DNA of 64,000 bases from contig NZ_LT670818.1 of assembly GCF_900129505.1 (NCBI RefSeq), positions 5,489,001 through 5,553,000 on the forward strand, in the 5' to 3' direction. The notes below the pieces were generated by a model. That model had not been told where the DNA came from. It did not search any database and saw only the letters and a program-made list of their open reading frames with translations. Shown here piece after piece: positions 28,673 to 36,963 of the stretch; within the stretch, counting starts at the first letter, position 1; every line of letters starts with the position of its first letter. Source of the stretch: Bradyrhizobium erythrophlei (GTDB lineage Bacteria > Pseudomonadota > Alphaproteobacteria > Rhizobiales > Xanthobacteraceae). The translations under genes and the position numbers were made by a program.

Positions 28673-29905
28673 TCAGCCTGTCACCCCGAACACGGTCCAT
28701 TGCGACCCCGGAGCGGGCAGGCCGAGCAGGGCGCGGCCGCACTCCTCGACGATCTGGTCGGCCATCAGGATGTGCTGGGTGCCGGAGTGGATGTCGCGGT
28801 AGAAGCGCTGCATCGGCGTGTTGTGCAGCGAGGCGCCGCGCGCGGCGCGGTGTGCGAAGGTCCCGACATCGGAAATCACGTCGTGGATGTGACGCAGCGA
28901 CAGCTTGATCATGGTCATCTGATCCAGCGTCGGCGTTTCGCCGCGCGCGCAGGTCTCCGATACCTCGCGCCAGGTTTCGTGTACGAGCGCCCGCGCCGCG
29001 CGGAAGCGCGCCTCGACCTGCGCGAATTGGAACTTGAAGCTCGCGCTATCGCGTGATTTGCCGAACGGGTCCTGGCGCTGCACGATCACCTTGACGAGTT
29101 CGTCAAGGATGCGGCGCCCGGCGCCGACGGCCCAGCCGGAATGGGCCCAGGCGCTGTACCCGGCAAGGCCGAGCGCGCCCTGCACGCCGCCGCGGCGCGG
29201 CGCGCCGATGTCGAAGTCGTAGGTCATGTCGGTGGGCACGAATAGCTCGTCGCCCTCGCTGAGCGTGTAGTCGAAGCTGCCGGTGGCGCGGAGGCCAAGT
29301 ACGTCCCAGTTACCCATCAGCTTGATGGTCGAGCGCGGGTGGTGGGTAACGACGATCCTGGGCTGGCCATTCTCGCCTATCACCATGTCCTTGCCGGAAG
29401 GGTCGGTGACGAAGCAGCCCGAATGTACCCATTCGGCGTGCTGGATGCCGCTGCCATAGGCCCAGTTGCCGCGGATCATGTAGCCACCGTCGACCGGGCG
29501 GGCAAAACCGCGGGGCACGCCATTGCCGGCGATCGTGATGTCGGGGCCGCCGGCGAACACCTTCTCGATGCCGCCGTCCTCGATGTAGATGGCCAGCGTG
29601 GTGCCCTCCATGTTGTTGCCGATGACACACCAGCCAGCCGAGGCATGGACATAGGATAGTCGTTCGACGACCGTCATCGCATCGAACGGGGACAATTCCG
29701 GACCTCCCACGTCCCTGGGAAAAAGCATGGTATAGATGCCGGCCTCGCGCAGCGCGGCCACCACGTCGTCGGTGAGGTAGCCCTGACGCTCGGCCTCGCT
29801 GGCTCTGGATTCGATCAACGGCAGCAGCGCGTCGAGACGTGCGTGGAACTCGGCGGCCGTTGGCGTGGCCAGGGGCTTGGCGGCGCGCTGCACAAACAGA
29901 CTCAT
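28673..29905 (-). CDS. flavin-dependent monooxygenase of the acyl-CoA dehydrogenase fold
   Basis: A 410-residue protein with the three-part acyl-CoA dehydrogenase fold. Helical N-terminus (ERQGYLTDDVVAALREAGIY), a middle beta-domain with GNWAYGSGIQHAEWVHSG and DVLGLRATGSFDYTLSEG, and a helical C-terminus (Acyl-CoA_dh_2) ending in HRAARGASLHNTPMQRFYRDIH. That middle-domain and C-terminal pattern is typical of HsaA/HpaB-like and DszC-like two-component monooxygenases rather than true dehydrogenases. GGAGA precedes ATG 29905. First gene of the operon and paired with an FMN reductase. Substrate unknown. Confidence 0.88.
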   Translation of the reverse strand: MSLFVQRAAKPLATPTAAEFHARLDALLPLIESRASEAERQGYLTDDVVAALREAGIYTMLFPRDVGGPELSPFDAMTVVERLSYVHASAGWCVIGNNMEGTTLAIYIEDGGIEKVFAGGPDITIAGNGVPRGFARPVDGGYMIRGNWAYGSGIQHAEWVHSGCFVTDPSGKDMVIGENGQPRIVVTHHPRSTIKLMGNWDVLGLRATGSFDYTLSEGDELFVPTDMTYDFDIGAPRRGGVQGALGLAGYSAWAHSGWAVGAGRRILDELVKVIVQRQDPFGKSRDSASFKFQFAQVEARFRAARALVHETWREVSETCARGETPTLDQMTMIKLSLRHIHDVISDVGTFAHRAARGASLHNTPMQRFYRDIHSGTQHILMADQIVEECGRALLGLPAPGSQWTVFGVTG

Positions 29906-30110
29906 GATCGATATCTCCACGTCAGATTGATAGACCGAGGCCTCCGCCGATCGCGGGCGCACGGTGGAAAATTCAGGTTGATGGCAGCAACTCGCCGGCG
30001 GCGCGCAACTCATCCTTTGCGTCCGGTGGGTAGCGACAATGGCCGCCGTCATTGGACATCGCGCAACCACGATGTCCGGATGCTAGAGGGGGGCTCGGGA
30101 ACTCAGCAAT

Positions 30111-30125
30111 CCCCCATCATGGGGG
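30111..30125. promoter_or_regulatory. GC-rich palindrome in the divergent promoter region
   Basis: CCCCCAT-C-ATGGGGG is a perfect palindrome with 7-bp arms in the 352-base space between the monooxygenase operon (minus) and the LuxR-type regulator (plus). No gene was found in this space. The palindrome is ~205 bases before the operon start and ~130 before the regulator, and is a candidate binding site of that regulator. Confidence 0.45.
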
Positions 30126-30226
30126 GTGTTCGCGGGCGTGCCTGCCGCAAAGCTGAGCTGGGGACGGCCGCCGGTGCCACTTCTTTTCGCTTGACCAGTT
30201 CGCAGGCAGGGAAGAAATTTTAAGCC

Positions 30227-30232
30227 TATAAT
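30227..30232 (+). promoter_or_regulatory. -10-like TATAAT before the LuxR-type gene
   Basis: TATAAT lies 25 bases before the TTG start of the regulator gene. No good -35 hexamer stands at normal spacing (a TTGACC at 30191 is 30 bases away), which suggests an activator-dependent promoter. Confidence 0.4.
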
Positions 30233-30257
30233 ATTCGTCAACAGCGGAGCGTGCGGG

Positions 30258-31031
30258 TTGGAGGATCTGTCCGAGCGCCGGCTTGCAGATCGGCTGATGT
30301 CGATCGCGGAGACCCGGTCGGTGCGGGCGCTCGGCATCGCCTGTTGCTCCGCAATCGGCGAACTGACGAGATCGCCGACCGTCGGGCTCTATTTATTCGA
30401 CGGGGCGGAGCCGGAACTGGTCTACAGCAGGTACGTCGCGGAAGGCTTGCTTGACAACTACAAATCCGGCTTCTGGAAGTGCGATCCCGTGCTGGATTGC
30501 ATTCTGACCGAAGGCCGTACCGTCGATGGCGCCTCGCTAGTCGGTCCGGAGCACTGGCGACGCAGCCCATCCTTCGAGATGTTGCGCGAGTGGGGGTTCA
30601 GCTACAACATGGGCGGGCCGCTCTGGTGCGGTCGCAAGATGATTGGCGTGCTGTTCACGGCGACCGTGGACGCCAAGGCCCCCTATACCCCGCTGTTGCG
30701 GCAGCGCATGGATTTGCTGTGCCGCGCCGGCTCGCTGGCCCTGACAAACATGATGAATTCGGGTGAACTCGAAGCCGACCGCAATGCCATCCTGCTGCGC
30801 ACGCGTCCTGCGCCGCTGCCGTCGTCAATGCTCTCGATCCGGCTACCGCCACGTTCGGCGGATGTCGCCATCCGCGTCTGCCGCGGTCAGACCAACAAGG
30901 AAATTGCGCGCGAGATGGGTATCTCGGATCAGACGGTCAAGGAGCACGTGGCCAATTTGTGCCGGCGGTTCGGCGCGCATAACCGGACGGAACTCGCAGC
31001 GTGCCTGCTGCGCGGCAGTTCAACCCAATAA
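30258..31031 (+). CDS. LuxR-type regulator with autoinducer-binding-like domain
   Basis: A 257-residue regulator with an N-terminal alpha/beta sensor domain (~25-170) resembling the autoinducer-binding domain, including the FWKCDPVLD segment that matches the conserved DPV, and a C-terminal LuxR HTH (~195-255: QTNKEIAREMGISDQTVKEHVANL). The tryptophan and tyrosine that usually lie 13 and 9 positions before the DPV aspartate are not at those places. With no luxI gene nearby, it is probably a solo responding to a different small molecule. TTG 30258 follows GGAG. It is divergent from the catabolic operon. Confidence 0.85.
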   Translation: MEDLSERRLADRLMSIAETRSVRALGIACCSAIGELTRSPTVGLYLFDGAEPELVYSRYVAEGLLDNYKSGFWKCDPVLDCILTEGRTVDGASLVGPEHWRRSPSFEMLREWGFSYNMGGPLWCGRKMIGVLFTATVDAKAPYTPLLRQRMDLLCRAGSLALTNMMNSGELEADRNAILLRTRPAPLPSSMLSIRLPPRSADVAIRVCRGQTNKEIAREMGISDQTVKEHVANLCRRFGAHNRTELAACLLRGSSTQ

Positions 31032-31384
31032 TCGCGACAGCCGGGCGACCCCGCTGGATGCGGATGCCGCGGTGACCGGCTTGGCCTAGGTAAAGGGATG
31101 CTCAGGAACGATCTGGTAGGCTGGCGGTTCCAGGTCGCCCCGATGCTGGACGGGTTTGACGAGAAAAACCAATACGATCAGCACTTAGGTGTGGTCTTGG
31201 TGGCCATGTTATAGCAAATGAAGTACCACGTGGCTGGCCAAACGGTCCGGCCGGTCAGAAGGCGGCTGCGCGCCCACATCTGCACCGGGCAATCAAACAG
31301 AGTCTGAACCAAGACGCCGCTTCGAGCCAGACCGGGCTTTCCGTCTCTGGCTCGTCAGCTGGCAGCCTGTAGGACATCACTATC
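31032..31384. other. intergenic, no gene, leader hairpin near its end
   Basis: A 353-base stretch without a convincing ORF. The only structure seen is the inverted repeat CGAGCCAGA (31323-31331) / TCTGGCTCG (31346-31354) with a 14-base loop, ending 30 bases before serA. It would form a hairpin in the serA leader and may modulate its expression. Confidence 0.5.
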
Positions 31385-32650
31385 GTGACCAATAGTCAGT
31401 CTCAACCGCAATTCTCGCTGTCGAAAGACAAGATCCGGGTCCTGCTGCTCGAAGGCGTCAACGACAGCGCCGTGCATACGTTGACGGTCGGCGGCTATTC
31501 CAGCGTGACGCGTTTGTCCGGGGCACTCGATGGGGAGGAACTTAAGGAGGCCATCAAGGGCGTCCACCTGCTCGGCATCCGGTCGCGAACGCAGATCACC
31601 GCGGACATTCTCGAAGCCGCCGACAGGCTGATCGCGATAGGGTGCTTTAGCGTCGGCACCAACCAAGTGGATGTCGACACCTCCAGGCGCAACGGGATTC
31701 CGGTCTTCAACGCGCCGTTCTCCAATACGCGAAGCGTCGCGGAACTGGTGATCGGCGAGATCGTATTTTTGCTGCGCCGGATCGTCTCGCGATCCAACGC
31801 CGCGCACGAAGGCCGCTGGGACAAGTCGGCGACCGACAGCCACGAGGTGAGGGGCAAGACGCTCGGCATCATCGGTTACGGCAATATCGGTTCGCAACTC
31901 TCCTATCTCGCGGAAGCGATGGGGATGAGGGTCGTGTTCTACGACCATACCGACAAACTTCGCCACGGCAACACGGAGCCGACCGCAAGTCTGCATGAGT
32001 TGCTGGCGCAGAGCGACGTCGTCAGCATGCATGTGCCCGAAACGGCGGCGACGCAGGGAATGATCGGGCCCGCCGAGATCGAGGCGATGAAGCCCGGCGC
32101 CTATTTCATCAATAACAGCCGCGGCACGGTCGCTGATCTGGACGCGCTCGCCGATGCCCTGCGCCAGGGCAGGCTGCGCGGGGCCGCGGTCGACGTCTTT
32201 CCGGTCGAGCCGGGTTCGAACAAGGAACGCTTCACCTCGCCGCTGCAGGGGCTGGACAACGTCATCCTGACGCCGCATGTCGGCGGCTCGACCGAGGAGG
32301 CGCAGGAGCGGATCGGGGTCGAAGTCGCACGCAAGCTCGTGGAATACAGCGATACGGGATCCACGATGGGCGCGGTCAATTTTCCGCTGGCGCAATTGCC
32401 GGCGCGACCGTCGGGCACGCGGTTTATCCAGGTTCAGCGCAACCTTCCGGGCATGCTCGGACGGCTGAACGAAGTGCTCGCGCGCCACGCCATCAATATC
32501 GCGGCTCAATATTACGAGACCTACGCCGATGTCGGCTATGTGGTGCTGGACGCCGACACTTCGGCGGCGGACAGCCAGCGCGTTCTCGCCGACATCCGGG
32601 CGCTGGAAGGAACCATCCGCGCCCGATTGCTGTATGAACACAAGGCTTGA
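31385..32650 (+). CDS. serA: D-3-phosphoglycerate dehydrogenase
   Basis: A 421-residue NAD-dependent enzyme of the E. coli SerA type, first step of serine synthesis. Substrate domain ~18-115 and 310-345, nucleotide domain with IIGYGNIGSQLSYLAEAMGM (~158-177), catalytic NNSRGTVAD (Arg), the VFPVEP glutamate region and TPHVGGSTEEAQ (His). The C-terminal ACT domain (~345-421) is the serine feedback site. GTG 31385 is used, with AGGA 11 bases before. The first ~15 residues are variable. No serC or serB is adjacent. Confidence 0.93.
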   Translation: MTNSQSQPQFSLSKDKIRVLLLEGVNDSAVHTLTVGGYSSVTRLSGALDGEELKEAIKGVHLLGIRSRTQITADILEAADRLIAIGCFSVGTNQVDVDTSRRNGIPVFNAPFSNTRSVAELVIGEIVFLLRRIVSRSNAAHEGRWDKSATDSHEVRGKTLGIIGYGNIGSQLSYLAEAMGMRVVFYDHTDKLRHGNTEPTASLHELLAQSDVVSMHVPETAATQGMIGPAEIEAMKPGAYFINNSRGTVADLDALADALRQGRLRGAAVDVFPVEPGSNKERFTSPLQGLDNVILTPHVGGSTEEAQERIGVEVARKLVEYSDTGSTMGAVNFPLAQLPARPSGTRFIQVQRNLPGMLGRLNEVLARHAINIAAQYYETYADVGYVVLDADTSAADSQRVLADIRALEGTIRARLLYEHKA

Positions 32651-33067
32651 CCCGAAGGCTCTGGCGGTTTTCTCGTCGCGCACCAAGACGTCGAAAGCTT
32701 GCCAGGAACAAAGTTTAGCAGTCCAGTGTGTTGAACCGCCTATTTTTCCATAGCACCGATGATGGATTGGACAGGAGCATCTCCAAAAGCCATGCTCTTT
32801 CGCACTCAAGCACGGAAAGGCCCGCGGCGGCGGTGGTGGAAGCCATGATCGAAGCCGCCACTTGTGTCTCGCTCGACCTCCTCAGGTATCTGATGGCCAG
32901 TAATCGCCATCTGCCGGTGTTGCAGGCAAGCGGTATCAACCAACCTCCGGTCACCCGCTGGATTAGTGCAATCCTACAAATCCAGCAGCGCCCATTGGAC
33001 AGGGAACGGTTCTATCCATTAGCTTGACAGGTTGTGTTGTTGAGCGCCTCCAAATGAGACCGAAGGG
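32651..33067. other. intergenic, no convincing gene
   Basis: A 417-base stretch between serA and the AMP nucleosidase-like gene. A 99-codon ORF exists at 32728-33027, but it lacks a ribosome site and any recognisable motif. A TTGACA hexamer at 33024-33029, ~40 bases before the next gene, could be a -35 element, though no good -10 is obvious. Confidence 0.4.
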
Positions 33068-33868
33068 ATGAAAGAGAAAAAGGACATCGTGGCGGACTGG
33101 CTGCCGCGTTACACCGGCACGCCGCTTGCTGAATTCGGAGAATGTGTTCTCCTGACCAATTTCGACAATTACGTCGAATGGTTCGCCGCCTTGCACGGCG
33201 TTTTGGTGAAGGGCGTAGATCGGCCGATGCCCAACGCGACGGCCGATGGGATCACTCTGATTAACTTCGGCATGGGCAGCCCGAATGCCGCGACCGTGAT
33301 GGACCTGTTAAGCGCCATCGCGCCGAAAGCCGTGTTGTTTCTTGGCAAATGTGGCGGGTTGAAACGCAAAAATCAAATTGGCGACTTGATTCTGCCGATT
33401 GCGGCCATTCGGGGCGAAGGTACCTCGAATGATTACCTGCCAGCGGAGGTCCCAGCGCTGCCCGCGTTCCAGTTGCAACGCGCGGTGTCAACGATGATCC
33501 GCGATCTCGGCTACGACTATTGGACCGGTACTGTGTACACGACCAATCGTCGTGTCTGGGAACACGATGATCGCTTTAGGGATCTATTGCGTCGCACGCG
33601 AAGTATGGCGATCGACATGGAGACTGCAACGATCTTTGCTGCAGGATTTGCCAACCACATTTCGACTGGCGCGCTGCTTCTTGTGTCCGATCAGCCAATG
33701 ATCCCCGAGGGCGTGAAGACTGAAGCGTCGGATCGAACGGTGACCGCGAACTATGTCGAAAGGCATATCAAAATCGGGATAGAGGCCTTGAAGCTTGTGC
33801 GGCGTCGTGGCCGCAGCGTTAAGCATTTGCGTTTCGAAGACGATTTCGATGGAAGGCATGAGACGTAA
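33068..33868 (+). CDS. AMP nucleosidase-like protein (short form, nucleoside phosphorylase fold)
   Basis: A 266-residue protein of the purine/uridine phosphorylase superfamily. The N-terminal DIVADWLPRYTGTPLAEFG and INFGMGSPNAATVMDLL plus LGKCGGL segments match short AMP nucleosidases, which split AMP into adenine and ribose 5-phosphate. The nucleoside-binding MAIDMETATIFAAGFAN and the late LLLVSDQPM aspartate are present. The long N-terminal regulatory domain of E. coli Amn is absent, as in the short form. Apparently monocistronic. Closely related nucleoside phosphorylases are an alternative. Confidence 0.8.
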   Translation: MKEKKDIVADWLPRYTGTPLAEFGECVLLTNFDNYVEWFAALHGVLVKGVDRPMPNATADGITLINFGMGSPNAATVMDLLSAIAPKAVLFLGKCGGLKRKNQIGDLILPIAAIRGEGTSNDYLPAEVPALPAFQLQRAVSTMIRDLGYDYWTGTVYTTNRRVWEHDDRFRDLLRRTRSMAIDMETATIFAAGFANHISTGALLLVSDQPMIPEGVKTEASDRTVTANYVERHIKIGIEALKLVRRRGRSVKHLRFEDDFDGRHET

Positions 33869-34073
33869 AGAGGCGTCGCGCCGCCGCAAGTCGAGGGTCG
33901 CGAAGGCGGTCGTTAATCCCTCGACCATTTCCTGCGTTGCACTGCGCGCCTGCTATTGACCGCGTCGGCCGGCCTCGGCACGATCACCCATGCGCCACAT
34001 CGCGGCATCGTTTACCCGGATTGAGGCCCACTGCGCGGTCCAGCGCATCGCCAAAAGAAGCGCATCGCATCCG

Positions 34074-34892
34074 TCATGGTGGGCGCCGCGCCAGGTTCAA
34101 GTTCCAGGCCTTGTCCAGATTGCGAGCCTCGGCGAGCGCGGCCGCGCTCGGCAAGAGGGTCGACTCGAGGTCGGTTTCGGTGAAATCGGCGCCGGCGAGA
34201 TTGGCGCTGGAGAGGTCTGCTCCCGCAAGGTAGGCGTGGTTGAGGTTGCAGTTCGCCAGATTGGCGTTCTGCAGCTTCGCGAATTCGAGATTGGTGCGCG
34301 AGAGATTGGCGCCGCTCAGATTCGCATTCCTCAGATCGGCGGACTTGAGCACGCCACGCATCAGGCCCATCGATTGGTTGCGCATGTCCGCACTGAGATC
34401 GGCGCCCGCAAGCTTGGCCCCGATCAGACTGGCACCGGAAAGATCTCCGGTTATGCGCGCGCCGCTCAAATCGGCACCGCCAAGCTTGGCGCGTTGCATC
34501 TGCGTGCTGAGCAGCGATGCCTTGACGAGGGACGCCTCCGTCAAATTCGCGTCGATCAGCCAGGCCTGGTTCAGGATGGCCCGATCGAAGCGCGCGCCTT
34601 TCAGATCCGTCCCATTGAGCCTTGCCAGGCGAAGATTGCTGCCGGAGAAGTCGAGCCCCGAGAGATCGAGGTGCGACAACCGCTTTCCTTCCAAATCTGC
34701 AGAGCGTTGGTCCCCGGGGCCTTGAGGCGCCGCCTTGAGAAGCGCGTCGACCTCGGTGCGCGTCATCTCCGATGTCGACATTTCCGGACTGTTGAGGTCG
34801 ACATAGCGCAGTAGATCCTGCGACACGGCGTCATGGGGATGAACCAGCAGCGCCGCCATCGACACAAAGGCAAATACGAGACGAAACAGCAT
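34074..34892 (-). CDS. exported pentapeptide-repeat protein
   Basis: A 272-residue protein with a signal peptide (~25 residues, cleaved near AVSQD). From about residue 65 to 255 it is made of A(D/N)LXX-type pentapeptide repeats (LSGANLSRTNLEFAKLQNAN, in parts), with a break near ADMRNQSMGLMRG. Such repeats fold into a right-handed quadrilateral helix. Signal peptide plus repeats suggests a periplasmic or envelope role rather than the gyrase-mimic role of cytosolic Qnr proteins. Single-gene unit. Function not assignable. Confidence 0.88.
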   Translation of the reverse strand: MLFRLVFAFVSMAALLVHPHDAVSQDLLRYVDLNSPEMSTSEMTRTEVDALLKAAPQGPGDQRSADLEGKRLSHLDLSGLDFSGSNLRLARLNGTDLKGARFDRAILNQAWLIDANLTEASLVKASLLSTQMQRAKLGGADLSGARITGDLSGASLIGAKLAGADLSADMRNQSMGLMRGVLKSADLRNANLSGANLSRTNLEFAKLQNANLANCNLNHAYLAGADLSSANLAGADFTETDLESTLLPSAAALAEARNLDKAWNLNLARRPP

Positions 34893-35063
34893 CGCGTCTC
34901 TCGGCCTGCCCAGCTTAAATTATAGCATGAAAAATCGGCACCGTCTCTTGCAGATTTCGGGTTGGCGGCACTGTCACGTTAACCTGTCGTGACGAGCCTC
35001 CGGCTTATGCGAGAGCATGAAACCGATCATGATCCTGAGGGAAAGCCGCCGTTTTTGCGCTCG

Positions 35064-35111
35064 AAACTACGAATTTAGTGTTCAGGAGTTCGAATCTCTC
35101 CGGACGCGCCA
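35064..35111 (+). other. 3' fragment of tRNA-Arg(ACG), probable attachment-site remnant
   Basis: From ACTACGAAT through GTTCAGGAGTTCGAATC to CGGACGCGCCA the sequence follows the 3' half of alphaproteobacterial tRNA-Arg(ACG): anticodon loop CTACGAA, T-loop TTCGAAT, acceptor strand and CCA. The matching 5' half (GCGTCCGTAGCTCAG...) is not found upstream, so this is not a working tRNA. 3' tRNA fragments of this size are typical attachment duplicates left by integrative elements. Confidence 0.6.
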
Positions 35112-35273
35112 TTCTTCGACGGGTCCGTTCGGGGCAAGATTGCGTTTCGATCCCGCGCCTAACTGCGCGCGCATGCCGGGGCGCACAACGGCGGTCTTCC
35201 CCCCGCCGAAGGTTATCCGTAACATTCTCGACGACTGCTCCGCTTTCGGGTTTATGTCCCACCAGCAACGTCG

Positions 35274-35690
35274 CTACCGGTCAGCGTTATCTTTCCCTGA
35301 TCCTTTGACCTCGCTAACCGCTAACCGTGGCGCCTCTTGCTGCGGGCGGACGGCGCTCGGAAGTGTTCGCGGCCGACCTTCCGGCAGCAGCATCATCTGC
35401 GCCGTCAGCAGCCACGGCATCCACATCAATCGCGCGGCCTGCACCCAAAGCGTGAAAGGGTCGGCTGCCTCGAACGAGCGCCCGAGCGCTTCGAAAGAGG
35501 GCATTGCACGTAGGTTGATTGACATCTGCTCCCAATCGCCGTTTGGCGAATGTCGATGAATGATGTCGATGTCGAGACCGGGCAGACGAGCGCTTGCTTT
35601 GGTGGCATCGATCTCGCTCTCTCGACTGTATGTCCCTTCAGGCATGAGGCCCACCATCTCTATGCAAACAATATCAATCCCGCTGGCCAT
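35274..35690 (-). CDS. hypothetical protein, 138 residues
   Basis: A possible gene in an otherwise gene-poor stretch. The product (MASGIDIVCIEMVGLMPEGTY...) has a beta-rich N-terminus, the segment GLDIDIIHRHSPNGDWEQMSINLRAMPSFEALG in its middle, and a C-terminal amphipathic LWVQAARLMWMPWL helix. The overall pattern resembles small conserved unknowns of Bradyrhizobium, but I cannot name a family. The start is uncertain because no strong ribosome site precedes 35690; ATG 35657 is another option. Confidence 0.5.
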   Translation of the reverse strand: MASGIDIVCIEMVGLMPEGTYSRESEIDATKASARLPGLDIDIIHRHSPNGDWEQMSINLRAMPSFEALGRSFEAADPFTLWVQAARLMWMPWLLTAQMMLLPEGRPRTLPSAVRPQQEAPRLAVSEVKGSGKDNADR

Positions 35691-35895
35691 CTGCCGCGAC
35701 GGGCTTGCTGATTATCGCGCATCATTCCCCATAACGAAAGTTCGCAGACCGCTGCCACTGCCAATCCTTGCGGTAAGGCCGGACATGGTCGCTTGGCCGG
35801 GAACTCGACGGCTCCCCTTGGCGAGACATAGATGCCGCCCGCATTATGAGTGCGAGCGGCTCAGTCTTTCAGAGCTATTCTGCCCGCGCTGATGC

Positions 35896-35934
35896 ACATA
35901 ACGGACGCCCTCCACACGGGCACGTCCGTTATGT
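35896..35934. repeat. long stable hairpin
   Basis: ACATAACGGAC (35896-35906) pairs perfectly with GTCCGTTATGT (35924-35934). An inner GCCC/GGGC stem (35907-35910, 35918-35921) sits above a two-base bulge, with a TCCACAC loop. This gives 15 pairs in 39 bases. No T-run follows and no gene lies close, so it is not an obvious terminator. It could be an end of a lost mobile element. Confidence 0.6.
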
Positions 35935-36032
35935 CATCCCTGCTAAGTTTGCCGCGCCGTCTCAGGCACAGCACGAGACGAGAATGCTAGAAGTTAGGCT
36001 CGATATTGTGCTGGGCGCAAATGAGCCGGGGC

Positions 36033-36142
36033 CAAAATCGCAGGCAATCGCAGATTTTGCTGATTTTAGCGCATGACGGGCCACTCCATCATAGCGCCAC
36101 GGCGAAAGAATAGTGCCCATCTTCATCGGCCGTGGCGCGCCA
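36033..36142. repeat. direct repeat copy A (~110 bp)
   Basis: This copy and 37716-37824 align over their full length with roughly a dozen to fifteen differences by eye; the last 36 bases, starting AGAATAGTGCCC, are identical. Each copy contains GCGCCACG and, about 29 bases on, CGTGGCGC, which can pair, and ends in the palindrome TGGCGCGCCA. The two copies bracket the HxlR/DUF899 gene pair in the same orientation. Confidence 0.8.
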
Positions 36143-36328
36143 GTTCGGTGACGACGCCGTCGCAGATCAGCGTGTAGACTCTACATTCGGTCAGTCGCCT
36201 TCTTTTCCACCCGGCCGAATCAATACGCCTGCGGAGGTCCCAAGCCACTCATGCAGGCGGCGGATCATTTCCAATCGAAGTCCAGCACAAATGCTTTGTA
36301 TTCCCGGCCAAGCGGGCGGCGCCCGCGT

Positions 36329-36850
36329 CTATCTTGCCGTCCTGGTCGGTCGCGATCTCCTCGCCTTTCTCGCAACGGCCCTCTGATAGGCCGCGTCCAG
36401 TTCGGTGCGCACGCACGGGCCGGGTGGCAGGCCGTCGCCGAGGTGCTCCTGTCGGAGTTCGGCCATGAACCGCTCCCAAAGAGGCGGTCCGCCCGCCTCA
36501 ATAAGCCGGGCGCGGATGCTGAGCGCTTCGCTCACCGGCAGCCAGCGACTGCCCCAGGCGCCGATCTGGGCGAACACCGGCACGAGCGTGACCGCCCTCT
36601 CTGTCAGGCTGTAGACCGCCTTCTGCTTGTGATTGGGATCATCGCTACGGGTCAGCAGGCCTGCCTCGACGAGCATGCTGAGCCGATCGGCCAGGATGTT
36701 GGACGCGATGTGCTCTTCCGAGCGCAGCAGCTCGCGGAAGTGCCGCACGCCGCCAAAAATGATGTCGCGCAGGATCAATAGACTCCACCGGTCGCCCAGC
36801 AACTCAAGCGTCAGATTGATAGGGCAGCCGGACCGATGACCCTTTCGCAT
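36329..36850 (-). CDS. HxlR-type winged-helix transcriptional regulator
   Basis: A 173-residue regulator. The HxlR signature RSGCPINLTLELLGDRWSLLILRDI is at residues ~6-30, with a single cysteine (Cys9) at the place where redox-sensing members carry theirs, then the recognition helix region NILADRLSMLVEAGLLTRS. The C-terminal ~60 residues form an extension, and the last ~12 are Arg-rich. It is divergent from the DUF899 gene (113 bases between), which it probably controls. Confidence 0.88.
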   Translation of the reverse strand: MRKGHRSGCPINLTLELLGDRWSLLILRDIIFGGVRHFRELLRSEEHIASNILADRLSMLVEAGLLTRSDDPNHKQKAVYSLTERAVTLVPVFAQIGAWGSRWLPVSEALSIRARLIEAGGPPLWERFMAELRQEHLGDGLPPGPCVRTELDAAYQRAVARKARRSRPTRTAR

Positions 36851-36963
36851 TCACCGCCCTAGCTCAAAACCGTTTGCCTCATGGTGCCGCTAGTGTTAAA
36901 TAACAGATCGCTTGCAAAATGCAACCACTCAGTCCTGAGCCAGTCTCGAGGAGGAGGTCGTTC

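Larger units (their letters stand above)
35691..36328. other. gene-poor stretch with hairpin and first copy of a direct repeat
   Basis: No convincing gene in 638 bases. It contains a long hairpin (35896-35934) and repeat copy A (36033-36142). Composition and short broken frames suggest degraded DNA. Confidence 0.5.

Noticed and set aside
31105..31129. GGAAC-N16-GGTT, resembling an EcfG general-stress promoter
   Set aside because: The -10 half deviates from CGTT, the nearest downstream gene is serA ~255 bases away, and no similar element was found before the stress-type genes.
32728..33027. 99-codon plus-strand ORF between serA and the nucleosidase-like gene
   Set aside because: No ribosome site and no protein-like pattern; the opposite strand is equally open.
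35064..35111. Functional tRNA-Arg gene
   Set aside because: Only the 3' half matches; no acceptor 5' strand or D-arm upstream and the anticodon stem has a mismatch.
35896..35934. Integron attC site
   Set aside because: The hairpin has RYYYAAC/GTTRRRY-like ends with one mismatch each, but it is shorter than a standard attC and lacks a gene cassette or integrase nearby.
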